A stretch of DNA of 64,000 bases, taken from assembly GCF_900116615.1 (NCBI RefSeq), contig NZ_FPBF01000001.1, positions 973,625 through 1,037,624 on the forward strand, in the 5' to 3' direction. Each line of letters starts with the position of its first letter. The stretch's first letter is position 1. The position numbers and the translations under genes were made by a program. The notes beneath the pieces are model-generated. The model did no database searches and was not told the origin of the DNA. It saw only the letters and a list, made by a program, of their open reading frames with translations. This document shows, in pieces, positions 7,426 to 15,160 of this stretch. This DNA comes from Algoriphagus locisalis. GTDB taxonomy: Bacteria > Bacteroidota > Bacteroidia > Cytophagales > Cyclobacteriaceae.

Positions 7426-8619
7426 ATGACCGGATTAATAGTACTTGATGTTTTTATCAGTTTGGTGTTTATTTATTTATTGTACAGTCTCCTAGCCATG
7501 ACTGTAATTGAGACTATCACTTCTAGTTTCAGCTCCAGATCCAAAAATTTGATAACAGGCATAGACCGTCTGTTGGCGGATGACCAGCAGTCAAGTCAGA
7601 TAAATCACACCATGTTAAATCTATTTTGGGTGAAAACAATCAATCCCCTCACCAAGGCTTTTTTTGCTCATCCTTCGATAAAATATCTGGGACATAAAGG
7701 CCTGAATTCTAAGCCTTCATACATTGCTAAAGATAGGTTTGCAAGCACCTTGGTAGATCTTTTGAAAAAGGGGCAATACTTAGATGATGTAGATAATATT
7801 GAAGCTACATTAGATCTAATCCCGAAATTTGACTATACCAAACTTGAGTCTAAAATCGCATTGCTAGAAGAGGAATTGGTGATTTTGAAACAGTCTGAAG
7901 CCCCAAATAAGTTTGAAATAGAATCTTTGGTAGAGGAAATAGATTTTCAAAAAGCAGAACTATTCAAGCGAACAAGCGCCGATTTTGATTGGGAAATAAG
8001 TGGACTTTCTATAGGAACAGAAACAAAATACCAATTGAAACTGCTTTGGGAACAAGCTGCTACAGACGTAGAAAAATTCAAGGCATTAATCGAAAACTGG
8101 TACGATGACCAAATGGATAGAATCGCCGGCTGGTTTAAGCGTAAGGTCACCTATTTTACATTTATCATAGGATTCGTTTTAGCAGTTATTTTTCAAGTGG
8201 ATAGTATAAAACTTGCAGAGGATCTATCGGTCAATGATGAAATGCGTGAATTGTATGTGGAAGGAGCAAGGGATTTTCTTGCAAACAATCCTTCTGGTAT
8301 TGATAGTACTACTACTAAGAAAAATAAAGACTTTTTGGATGCCTGGAGTGAGGAAGTAAAACAGCATAGCCAGACCCTGAGTACAAGAAAATCTACGGCA
8401 GAGATTCAAATTTTCTGGCTCAATGCTGAAAATTCCAAAAAAATCCTCACTTGGCTAGGCTATTTGATCACTGCTTTTGCAGTATCTCTTGGGGCACCTT
8501 TTTGGTTTGATATTCTAAATAAGCTGATGAAAGTCCGAAACTCCATACAAATCCCAATCGGTCAAAAATCAAATGGAACTCAGGCTTCGAATGAAGACAC
8601 CACACAAACAATTGGGTAA
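7426..8619 (+). CDS. Membrane protein of unknown function with a central coiled coil
   Basis: A 397-residue protein with three or four predicted membrane segments: one near the N-terminus (residues 4-28), one around 245-262 (TYFTFIIGFVLAVIF) and one near 345-365 (WLGYLITAFAVSLGAPFWF). Between them lies a charged helical region (residues 130-190) that should form a coiled coil. The C-terminal SLGAPFWFDILNKLMKVRNS is a motif I recognise from uncharacterised bacterial membrane proteins. The stop codon overlaps the start of the YdjC-like gene (TAATG), so the two are co-translated. The function is unknown; a membrane partner of the downstream enzyme is conceivable but unsupported. Confidence 0.7.
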   Translation: MTGLIVLDVFISLVFIYLLYSLLAMTVIETITSSFSSRSKNLITGIDRLLADDQQSSQINHTMLNLFWVKTINPLTKAFFAHPSIKYLGHKGLNSKPSYIAKDRFASTLVDLLKKGQYLDDVDNIEATLDLIPKFDYTKLESKIALLEEELVILKQSEAPNKFEIESLVEEIDFQKAELFKRTSADFDWEISGLSIGTETKYQLKLLWEQAATDVEKFKALIENWYDDQMDRIAGWFKRKVTYFTFIIGFVLAVIFQVDSIKLAEDLSVNDEMRELYVEGARDFLANNPSGIDSTTTKKNKDFLDAWSEEVKQHSQTLSTRKSTAEIQIFWLNAENSKKILTWLGYLITAFAVSLGAPFWFDILNKLMKVRNSIQIPIGQKSNGTQASNEDTTQTIG

Positions 8620-9824
8620 TGGAAACATTTAAAGGATTGGTGAGCGCACAAGTAAATGCAAGAAAAGACTTCCCGAGTGTGAAATCTGAAAAACTTAAGG
8701 TGATCAGAAAGAATACTGAAGTAACTATTTCCCATGCGGTGATTGGCGAAAAGTACATGGATTCCAAAATCTGGTATGTTCTGGATAATAACTGCTTTGT
8801 ATGGAGTGGGGCGATTAGTACTACTTCAGCAATTCCGCTGATAGAGAAAAAATTGATTGTGACTGCAGATGATATAGGGATAGTGCATGAAGTGGATGTA
8901 GGTGCTCAATTAGCGCTGTATCATGGTTGGATCAATTCCATAGCGGTTTTGGTCAATAAACCTAACGATGTAAATGGGGAAAATTTAAGAAGCTTCGTAG
9001 AGTCACTTAAAAAGTACAGTAGAAAAGGGACTTCTGAAAACCTTTTTGAAACCAGTCTTATTGGCTTGCATTTCACGATTACCAGTGGTAGTCCTATAGT
9101 TGACCCAGAGACTGTTCCAGCTTTGGTAGATGAAAAAAATCATTTTTTAGGATTTCAAAAATTCAGCAGGGAATATGAAAAGCCAGAAGTAGTGGAGCAG
9201 GTAAAAATCGAATTTGAAGCACAATACCAAAAATTCAAAAACATTTTTGGCAGAGAGCCAGATCATCTGACTTCCCATCATGATATTCATACCTTCAATA
9301 AACCGTTATTTTGTTTTTTTCACAACTGGTCTGTAGAAAAAGGAATTCCAATTAGAAGTCACCGTTTTTTGCCTTCTATAAAGCGGTTTATGTATGATGC
9401 TATTGCGATGTCTCCATCCAGAGTCGATTTGCCTTCCATTGACAGAATGAATAGATGGGAGAGTGAAATCAGAAAAGAACCTTCTGAAGGCCCCGAACAC
9501 ACCTATGTCGGGCACTACGGTCCGATTCCTCCCTTTGGCATCAATAACTATGATACTGCTGTAAATAAAAAACACAAGAGACTTAGAAAATGGATGAGGG
9601 ATTTTTTAATCAGTAAAGACAGCAAAAGAGAGATTTTAATTCACCTGATGAAGTCGGGTTTTAGAGATCAAAGGGATTTCAAAAAGTCCTATGCCTATCT
9701 TGAAGCAGAATATCCTGGGATGGAAGTAAATTACTTTGATGGGAGGGTGGCAGAATACTTATCGCTGCAGCGAAATAGCCTTTGGAAACCAGACTCTTCG
9801 TTTATACTTGTTGCTAGGAGCTAA
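8619..9824 (+). CDS. YdjC/ChbG-family carbohydrate deacetylase with an extra N-terminal domain
   Basis: A 401-residue protein. Residues 1-75 resemble a bacterial SH3-like domain (VISHAVIGEKYMDSKIWYVL then NNCFVWSGAI). From residue 84 on (KLIVTADDIGIVHEVDVGAQ) it is a ChbG/HpnK-type deacetylase: TADD holds metal-binding aspartate, GLHFTITSG and DHLTSHHDIHTF supply histidines. ChbG removes an acetyl group from chitooligosaccharides; relatives act on other N-acetylated sugars. There is no signal peptide, so it should be cytoplasmic. It is translationally coupled to a membrane protein gene. The SH3-deacetylase fusion suggests binding to cell-wall or glycan material, but this is inference. Confidence 0.8.
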   Translation: METFKGLVSAQVNARKDFPSVKSEKLKVIRKNTEVTISHAVIGEKYMDSKIWYVLDNNCFVWSGAISTTSAIPLIEKKLIVTADDIGIVHEVDVGAQLALYHGWINSIAVLVNKPNDVNGENLRSFVESLKKYSRKGTSENLFETSLIGLHFTITSGSPIVDPETVPALVDEKNHFLGFQKFSREYEKPEVVEQVKIEFEAQYQKFKNIFGREPDHLTSHHDIHTFNKPLFCFFHNWSVEKGIPIRSHRFLPSIKRFMYDAIAMSPSRVDLPSIDRMNRWESEIRKEPSEGPEHTYVGHYGPIPPFGINNYDTAVNKKHKRLRKWMRDFLISKDSKREILIHLMKSGFRDQRDFKKSYAYLEAEYPGMEVNYFDGRVAEYLSLQRNSLWKPDSSFILVARS

Positions 9825-9840
9825 GAATCTTTAAAAAAAA

Positions 9841-9890
9841 TCCTGTTATGAAGACTTCAATAAGAAATTAACCTCATAACAGGAATATTT
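9841..9890. terminator. Terminator after the YdjC-like gene
   Basis: TCCTGTTATG (9841-9850) pairs with CATAACAGGA (9874-9883), followed by ATATTTTTT on the + strand and preceded by eight A residues, so it can stop both the + operon and the convergent metalloprotease gene. Confidence 0.75.
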
Positions 9891-9945
9891 TTTGCGTCAA
9901 CGAAAAGCGTTAGTTTAAGCTTTCATTCAAGAATGACTAACTTTA

Positions 9946-10890
9946 TTATTGATTAGGCCAATCACCCCAAATACTGCAATGGCCGCCATTGTCAGTTCCT
10001 TTGATCGCTGTTTGTACTCCTGTGTAAGAAGCATTCATTACAGCTTTGGGAGCGAACTGTATGTCTCCTTTTTTCTTAATAAATGCTTTTCCAAAGTGTC
10101 CTTGGCTCAACCCATGTCCCATCTCATGAAGTGCGATAGATTCCACATCCACCAGATCCCCATCTCCCCAGAAGAAATTATCATTGTAGTAGATTTCTCT
10201 TAATCCCACATCAAGTTTACCATCTCCATTTGTATCTACATTATCTCCATTCTCATCGACCAAAAGCAGGGTAAAAGTCACTCCTAAAATGAATTGACTT
10301 CCATCAGGTGCCAAAAAATCGAAAAAGCTAGCAGGCATCCATCCCGCATGATTGACGTCAGCTATGTAGCCTGCAACACTTGGGAAACCCAGCTGGGCTG
10401 CGACAATACCTATTGGCAATGGTAAGCCCGCTACTTTGTAAAGTCCGAAATCCGAACAGCTTACTGCATCCCATGTTGCAGCAGCACGGTCAATGGCAGC
10501 TTCCTTAGTACTAAGATCCAAATCAGTTCCTGGTCTTACCTGATCCACATAATAAGAAATATCAGCTATCCCATTTAGTTTGGCCACTGGAGAAAAATCA
10601 AATTCCAATTGCTTATTTCCCCGATCGTTGAAAATCACGGTTTGTCCTGCTTTATCACTTTCCGGTGCCGTAATGTATTCAGCGCTGACTAATTCCAGTC
10701 GATAAGGAGATTCAGAAACTCTACCATTAACCGAAATCCTATTTGCATCCATAAGATCCCAATCAAGAGACTTGTAAACTATCTCTTCATGGGGCAGATT
10801 TTGGTCCTTGACCAAGGTGTCTTCTTTCTCTTGACAGCCAAATGCTGCCATTCCAATTAAAATTGTGGCTACTAATTTCAAATTTTTCAT
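9946..10890 (-). CDS. Metzincin-like zinc metalloprotease lipoprotein
   Basis: A 314-residue protein with a lipoprotein signal (lipobox AAFGC, Cys19). The zinc site is HEMGHGLSQGH (H255, E256, H259, H265), an HExxHxxxxxH arrangement as in metzincins, although the usual glycine between the second and third ligands is serine here. A methionine in KAVMNASYTG (M285), twenty residues on, is a good Met-turn. The acidic DENGDNVDTNGDGKLDVG stretch looks like a calcium-binding loop. It should be exported and tethered to a membrane. A matrixin-like peptidase is most likely; the substrate is unknown. It is monocistronic. Confidence 0.75.
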   Translation of the reverse strand: MKNLKLVATILIGMAAFGCQEKEDTLVKDQNLPHEEIVYKSLDWDLMDANRISVNGRVSESPYRLELVSAEYITAPESDKAGQTVIFNDRGNKQLEFDFSPVAKLNGIADISYYVDQVRPGTDLDLSTKEAAIDRAAATWDAVSCSDFGLYKVAGLPLPIGIVAAQLGFPSVAGYIADVNHAGWMPASFFDFLAPDGSQFILGVTFTLLLVDENGDNVDTNGDGKLDVGLREIYYNDNFFWGDGDLVDVESIALHEMGHGLSQGHFGKAFIKKKGDIQFAPKAVMNASYTGVQTAIKGTDNGGHCSIWGDWPNQ

Positions 10891-11336
10891 AAAAAAGATA
10901 TTTAGTGGTTAATTTTTAAAACACTTTAAAATAAAAATTCTATTTCATTTTCTCTCTCAGTTTGAAAATTGATACTGATAAAAAAATATAAAAGTTATCC
11001 ACTTCTTTTCCTGTAGATTAAAATGGCCTCGACTTCGCTCGTCCACATGATTTTATGCTATTAAAATGATCACCAAAATGGAGTTATCAAGCTTGATTGT
11101 GCATAGTGGAGCTGCTTTTAATAATTATGTATATCCGCTTTGATACCAGTAAGGGGGCTAAAGCAAAATAGCACATGTTAAACTTTAGAAATGAGGCCAC
11201 TTCAGCCTGTCCCGCCACTGCGGGAGTCTTCGGTCATCCCCGCAGGCTGTCGGGCAGGGGTCTTCTGACCAGGTGAGCAAGGAAATATTGGTTACTGGCA
11301 TCATTCCGTCTATCCATGATTAATAATTATCTACCC
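10891..11336. other. 446-bp gene-free stretch holding a TIR element
   Basis: The stretch between the divergent upstream side of the metalloprotease gene and the end of the SDR gene has no coding frame I believe in. Its right half is the repeat element at 11129-11316. The left part (10891-11128) is AT-rich and should hold the metalloprotease promoter, but I see no perfect TAnnTTTG box there. Confidence 0.5.
11129..11316. repeat. MITE-like element, copy 1 (with nested palindromes)
   Basis: The ends are imperfect inverted repeats: the left end at 11131-11152 and the right end at 11292-11313 match at 16 of 22 positions, with TGAT and CCAGTAA conserved at the inner side. The interior (AGGGGGCTAAAGCAAAATAG, TTAAACTTTAGAAATGAGG, CTTCTGACCAGGTGAGCAA) recurs at 47475-47618. 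Compared with that copy, this one has two extra GC-rich pieces, at about 11204-11227 and 11238-11260, built from CCTGTCCCGCC and CTGTCGGGCAGG words. The palindrome ATAATTAT flanks both sides (11121-11128, 11323-11330). No transposase is encoded. Confidence 0.7.
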
Positions 11337-12248
11337 TCACAATTCAAACTTTTCTCCAGTCATTTCTTCTGACACTGTCCATAGCTTAGATGCGACAAGC
11401 AAATCATGCGATTTTGATGAGGATGTAACCACTTTAGGCGGGCCTTTGAATTCGCCAAATCCTGAAGGACCGAAATATTCGCCACCTTTAACTTCTAGGT
11501 CTAACACCGCCCTAAGAGTAGGAAGTGCTCCAGACTTTGCATTTTGGCCTATGACTGATGATAGAGGACTAAATAATGATAGGGCAAATTTTGGAAGGAA
11601 CTTAAATAAGTTTGTATTGGAATAGCCAGGGTGAGCGGCAAGAGCTTTTACATCGCTACTTGCATCTTCCGATCTTCTATGCAGTTCGTACGCAAAAATC
11701 AAACAAGCCAACTTACTCTGTGCATAGGCTTTCCAAGCTGAATAACTTCGCTTGGAATTCAAATCATCAAAATTTATCGACCCGCTCTTATGCGCAAGAC
11801 TGCTTAGAAGTACTACCCTAGAATCTGCTGTTTTTTTAATAAGTGGGAAAAGTAGGTTTACCAATAAAAAATGGGAGAGGTAATTCACACCAAATTGGCT
11901 TTCAAAACCATCCTCAGTGGTTTGAAATGGTGGCATCATTATCCCAGCGTTTGCTATCAAAAAGTCAAGCCGGCTATACTTTCGAGAAAACTCTTTCGAA
12001 AACTCACGAACAGAGTTCAGGCTGTTTAAATCGAGCAAAATAATTTCCAAATCAGCCTTCGGTACCTTTTTCAGGATATCCTGTTTGGCCTTTTGTGCTT
12101 TATTCAAGGATCGGCAGGCCAATATAACCGTGGTTTCTTTTTGTGCCAAAGCCAATGCGGTTTCATACCCCAGTCCTATATTCCCTCCAGTGACTACAGC
12201 CACCTTGCCTTTTTGCGAAGGAATGGATTCCAACTTAAATGTTTTCAT
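11337..12248 (-). CDS. Short-chain dehydrogenase/reductase (retinol dehydrogenase-like)
   Basis: A 303-residue classical-type SDR. The cofactor motif TGGNIGLG is at residues 20-27, NAG at 100-102, and the catalytic set is Ser149 or Ser150, Tyr175 and Lys179 (YAQSK). The arginine in ACRSLNKA after the second strand favours NADP(H). The overall layout (SRxxxLSSLAHKSGSINFDDL) is that of the retinol dehydrogenase/WW-oxidoreductase-like group, which in bacteria act on varied lipophilic alcohols, aldehydes or ketones. It is monocistronic, with no pathway neighbours, so the substrate cannot be given. Confidence 0.85.
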   Translation of the reverse strand: MKTFKLESIPSQKGKVAVVTGGNIGLGYETALALAQKETTVILACRSLNKAQKAKQDILKKVPKADLEIILLDLNSLNSVREFSKEFSRKYSRLDFLIANAGIMMPPFQTTEDGFESQFGVNYLSHFLLVNLLFPLIKKTADSRVVLLSSLAHKSGSINFDDLNSKRSYSAWKAYAQSKLACLIFAYELHRRSEDASSDVKALAAHPGYSNTNLFKFLPKFALSLFSPLSSVIGQNAKSGALPTLRAVLDLEVKGGEYFGPSGFGEFKGPPKVVTSSSKSHDLLVASKLWTVSEEMTGEKFEL

Positions 12249-12571
12249 TAAAAATATGCCGGTTTATAAAAGTATGAACTTGGTCAACAGAATAGTAATT
12301 ACTGATAATGAGTAATTTAGTATAAAAATTACCACAAAAATAGGTGATTTTAATATTGCTTAGAAATGCTTTTATAAACGGTGTTTGAGCATGTCCAGAA
12401 ATCAAGTAACTTTTTCACAAAATATGAGCCCTTATGAAATCGAGCCTGCCTGAGGCAGACAGGCATGACTAAAAATTCACACACTAGCTTGATTATAATC
12501 ACTGCGAGATTCCATCCCGTATCCTTTGTCACGGGACAGGTTATGGCCTTTAAAAATCAAATTATAAACAG
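12249..12571. other. 323-bp intergenic stretch between divergent genes
   Basis: It must hold the promoters of the SDR gene and of the M13 peptidase gene. It contains a short palindrome TGCCTGAGGCAGACAGGCA near 12448-12467 and a hairpin with TCCCGT and ACGGGA arms near 12513-12536, close upstream of the M13 gene. No believable reading frame. Confidence 0.4.
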
Positions 12572-14596
12572 ATGAAAAATCTACTCTTTGTCCTTTTTAT
12601 TCTTTTCATCTCCTGTAGCCCTCAAGAAGATACTAGAGACACAAAACCTGTTCGAAAGTTCGTGGAAGTTTCCGAAATAGATACTTCGATCAAGCCTGGA
12701 GATAATTTTTTCAGGTATGTTAATGGCATCTGGTACGACACGGCCAAGATCGCGGATGATCAGTCCGGTGTTGGTTCGTATTCATTTTTGAATATCCCTC
12801 AAAAGCAGCTTCTAGAGGATATTTTGGAAGAAGTCTCCGCAATTGAGCATACTGCTGGCAGCTTAGAGCAGAAAGTGGGAGATTTCTATGCTTCTGGAAT
12901 GGATACTGAGACTATTGATGCGAGAGGTTTTGAGCCTATCAAACCTATCTTGGAAGATATCCACGCAATCAATGATTTACCAGCTCTGATGAATTTCGTG
13001 ACAGAGGAAATCAAGTCAAACACGCAATCCCTTGTTAGTTTGGGGATTTCTCCTGATGCAGAAAATAGCAGTATCAACATTGCCCACTTTAGTCAGACTG
13101 GCTTGGGATTACCTGATAGGGATTACTATTTCAAAACAGATTCTTCCACGCTGGGAATTCAGCAAGCGTATTTAGAATATTTGGCTACACTATTTGAATT
13201 GACTGGAACCGAGGGGCCTGCTGCCAATACTGAAGCAGCAAAAGTTTATGCCATTGAGAAAAAGCTTGCTGAATCGCATAAAACGCGGATTGAGCGAAGA
13301 ATTGTGAAAGAGAACTATCATAAAATGGCTGTATCTGAGCTTGATCAGATACATCCAAATATTGGTTGGTCAACTATGCTGGCTCAGCTAGAATTGAATG
13401 CAGACTCTGTAGATGTGAGACAGCCAGCCTACTACGAAGCATTGGATAAAATGCTAAAAGCAGTTCCGCTTTCGGATTGGAAGACTTATATCAAAGCACA
13501 CACATTGTCCTCCTACGCAGAAGTATTGAGTAAGCCGTTTGAAGATGCTTCCTTTGCCTATGAGAAAGTGATCTCAGGACAATCAAGCCAACTGACTAGA
13601 GCGCAACAAATGGTGCAGAAAGTTGACCGTCAGTTAGGTTTTGCATTGGGTCAGCTTTACGTAAAGCGATATTTTAATGAAGATGCCAAAAAACGGGTTT
13701 TAGACCTGGTAAATAACCTTCAGAAAGCCTTTGAAAGTAGAATCAACAAGCTGGATTGGATGAGTGATAGCACGAAAACACAGGCAAAAGAAAAGCTCTA
13801 TGCCATCACTAAGAAAATCGGCTATCCAGATGAGTGGAGAGAATACGATGTGACAATAGACAGAGACAAGTACTTTGAAAATGTACTAGCCTTGCGTAGG
13901 GATCAGAGCAAGTATCAATTGGATAAGTTTGGCAAAGCTCCAAACAAGATGGAGTGGGGAACTACTCCTTCTACGGTGACTGCTTATTACAATCCATCTC
14001 TTAATGAGATCGTATTTCCCGCCGGTATTTTACAGTATCCATATTTCGATTTGTATGCTGATGATGCGATCAATTACGGCGGCATAGGAATGGTAATTGG
14101 TCATGAATTAACTCACGCTTTTGATGATCAGGGAGCTCAATACGACAAAGATGGAAATGTAAAAAACTGGTGGACTGATGCTGATTATGAGAAGTTCAAA
14201 GGCAAAACCCAACAATTAATTGAGCGATACGACACCTTCACTGTACTAGATTCAGTACATGTAAAAGGTGCTATGACCATTGGTGAAAACACGGCAGACA
14301 ATGGCGCTTTATACATTGCTTATGAAGCATTTAAACTAACCGAGCAAGGTCAGGATACAACCAAAATTGATGGCTTTACTCCTGATCAGCGCTTTTGCTT
14401 ATCCATAGCACGGATCTGGAGAGTAAAAACCAGGGATGAGTTCCTTAGAACTTATGTAAATACTAACTCTCATTCGCCTGCAGTTTGGAGAGTGAATGGC
14501 CCGTTGATGAACTTTGATCCATTCTATACCGCGTTCAACATTCAGCCAGGAGATGCTAATTATAAGTCAGAGGAGGAGAGAATCAAGATTTGGTAG
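12572..14596 (+). CDS. M13 family (neprilysin/PepO-like) zinc metallopeptidase, lipoprotein
   Basis: A 674-residue endopeptidase. A lipoprotein signal is present (LFISC, Cys15). The zinc site is HELTH with H511, E512 and H515, and GENTADNGA supplies the third ligand E572 and the supporting D576. The NAYYxP-type substrate motif appears as TAYYNPSLNEIVFPAGIL, and the protein ends in the usual basic-Ile-Trp (KIW). Length and order match bacterial PepO enzymes, which cut oligopeptides and may process exported peptides. It should sit in the periplasm or on a membrane. It is monocistronic with its own promoter region. Confidence 0.93.
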   Translation: MKNLLFVLFILFISCSPQEDTRDTKPVRKFVEVSEIDTSIKPGDNFFRYVNGIWYDTAKIADDQSGVGSYSFLNIPQKQLLEDILEEVSAIEHTAGSLEQKVGDFYASGMDTETIDARGFEPIKPILEDIHAINDLPALMNFVTEEIKSNTQSLVSLGISPDAENSSINIAHFSQTGLGLPDRDYYFKTDSSTLGIQQAYLEYLATLFELTGTEGPAANTEAAKVYAIEKKLAESHKTRIERRIVKENYHKMAVSELDQIHPNIGWSTMLAQLELNADSVDVRQPAYYEALDKMLKAVPLSDWKTYIKAHTLSSYAEVLSKPFEDASFAYEKVISGQSSQLTRAQQMVQKVDRQLGFALGQLYVKRYFNEDAKKRVLDLVNNLQKAFESRINKLDWMSDSTKTQAKEKLYAITKKIGYPDEWREYDVTIDRDKYFENVLALRRDQSKYQLDKFGKAPNKMEWGTTPSTVTAYYNPSLNEIVFPAGILQYPYFDLYADDAINYGGIGMVIGHELTHAFDDQGAQYDKDGNVKNWWTDADYEKFKGKTQQLIERYDTFTVLDSVHVKGAMTIGENTADNGALYIAYEAFKLTEQGQDTTKIDGFTPDQRFCLSIARIWRVKTRDEFLRTYVNTNSHSPAVWRVNGPLMNFDPFYTAFNIQPGDANYKSEEERIKIW

Positions 14597-14615
14597 AAAA
14601 GATGGAAGATGGAAA

Positions 14616-14651
14616 CCTGAAGACAGAAGTTGCAAATCTTCGGTCTTCAGG
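14616..14651 (+). terminator. Possible terminator after the M13 gene
   Basis: CCTGAAGAC (14616-14624) pairs with GTCTTCAGG (14643-14651). A T run only appears about 20 bases later, so termination strength is doubtful. Confidence 0.4.
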
Positions 14652-14783
14652 CTATTTCATGTGTTTATAATTTTTTTTTTAAGGTCACATGGAATCTTCG
14701 CATGAATTATAATCATCCCTCTGTGTGTCGCTTATGGTCATGCTTGATTTCATATATTTGAATCAACTTACTACCCTATAAAC

Positions 14784-15038
14784 ATGTTTGAAGGACCTGA
14801 TTATCCCAAATCCATCACCGAAGAACTTTTTGAATCCTGGTTAGCCGAAGGTCGGGATAGTAAAATCAGCTATCATTTTTTACTTATTGTCTGGAATGTA
14901 TATGACGAAAAGTACAATCCCGTCTATGCTGAATCCCGGGAGGAAATTGAAAATTATGAGTTATATCCGGATGCGAGAGGTTCGGAAGCCTTGATTGCTG
15001 TATATGATCTCTATTCCGAAAGCAGAATTAGTCTATGA
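14784..15038 (+). CDS. Small acidic hypothetical protein
   Basis: An 84-residue acidic protein (many E and D), no signal peptide or membrane helix. The sequence starts MFEGPDYPKSITEELFESWL and has alternating hydrophobic residues in SYHFLLIVWNVYDEKYNPVY, so a compact alpha/beta fold is plausible. I do not recognise the family. It stands alone between two peptidase genes, with ATG at 14784. Its codon use is like the neighbours, which supports a real gene, but no function can be assigned. Confidence 0.55.
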   Translation: MFEGPDYPKSITEELFESWLAEGRDSKISYHFLLIVWNVYDEKYNPVYAESREEIENYELYPDARGSEALIAVYDLYSESRISL

Positions 15039-15160
15039 GCTTATAGGCTATTTCTCTGAGATATACACTTTCTCTTTAATTTCTACCTTTCCAATCAACC
15101 AAATTCTAGTGGATTCGAATAAATATTTCCATTAATTAGTGGTAAGAAAACCCGAATAGT

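Noticed and set aside
12350..12532. 60-residue frame between the SDR and M13 genes
   Set aside because: It contains palindromic spacer sequence and lies in the promoter region of the M13 gene.
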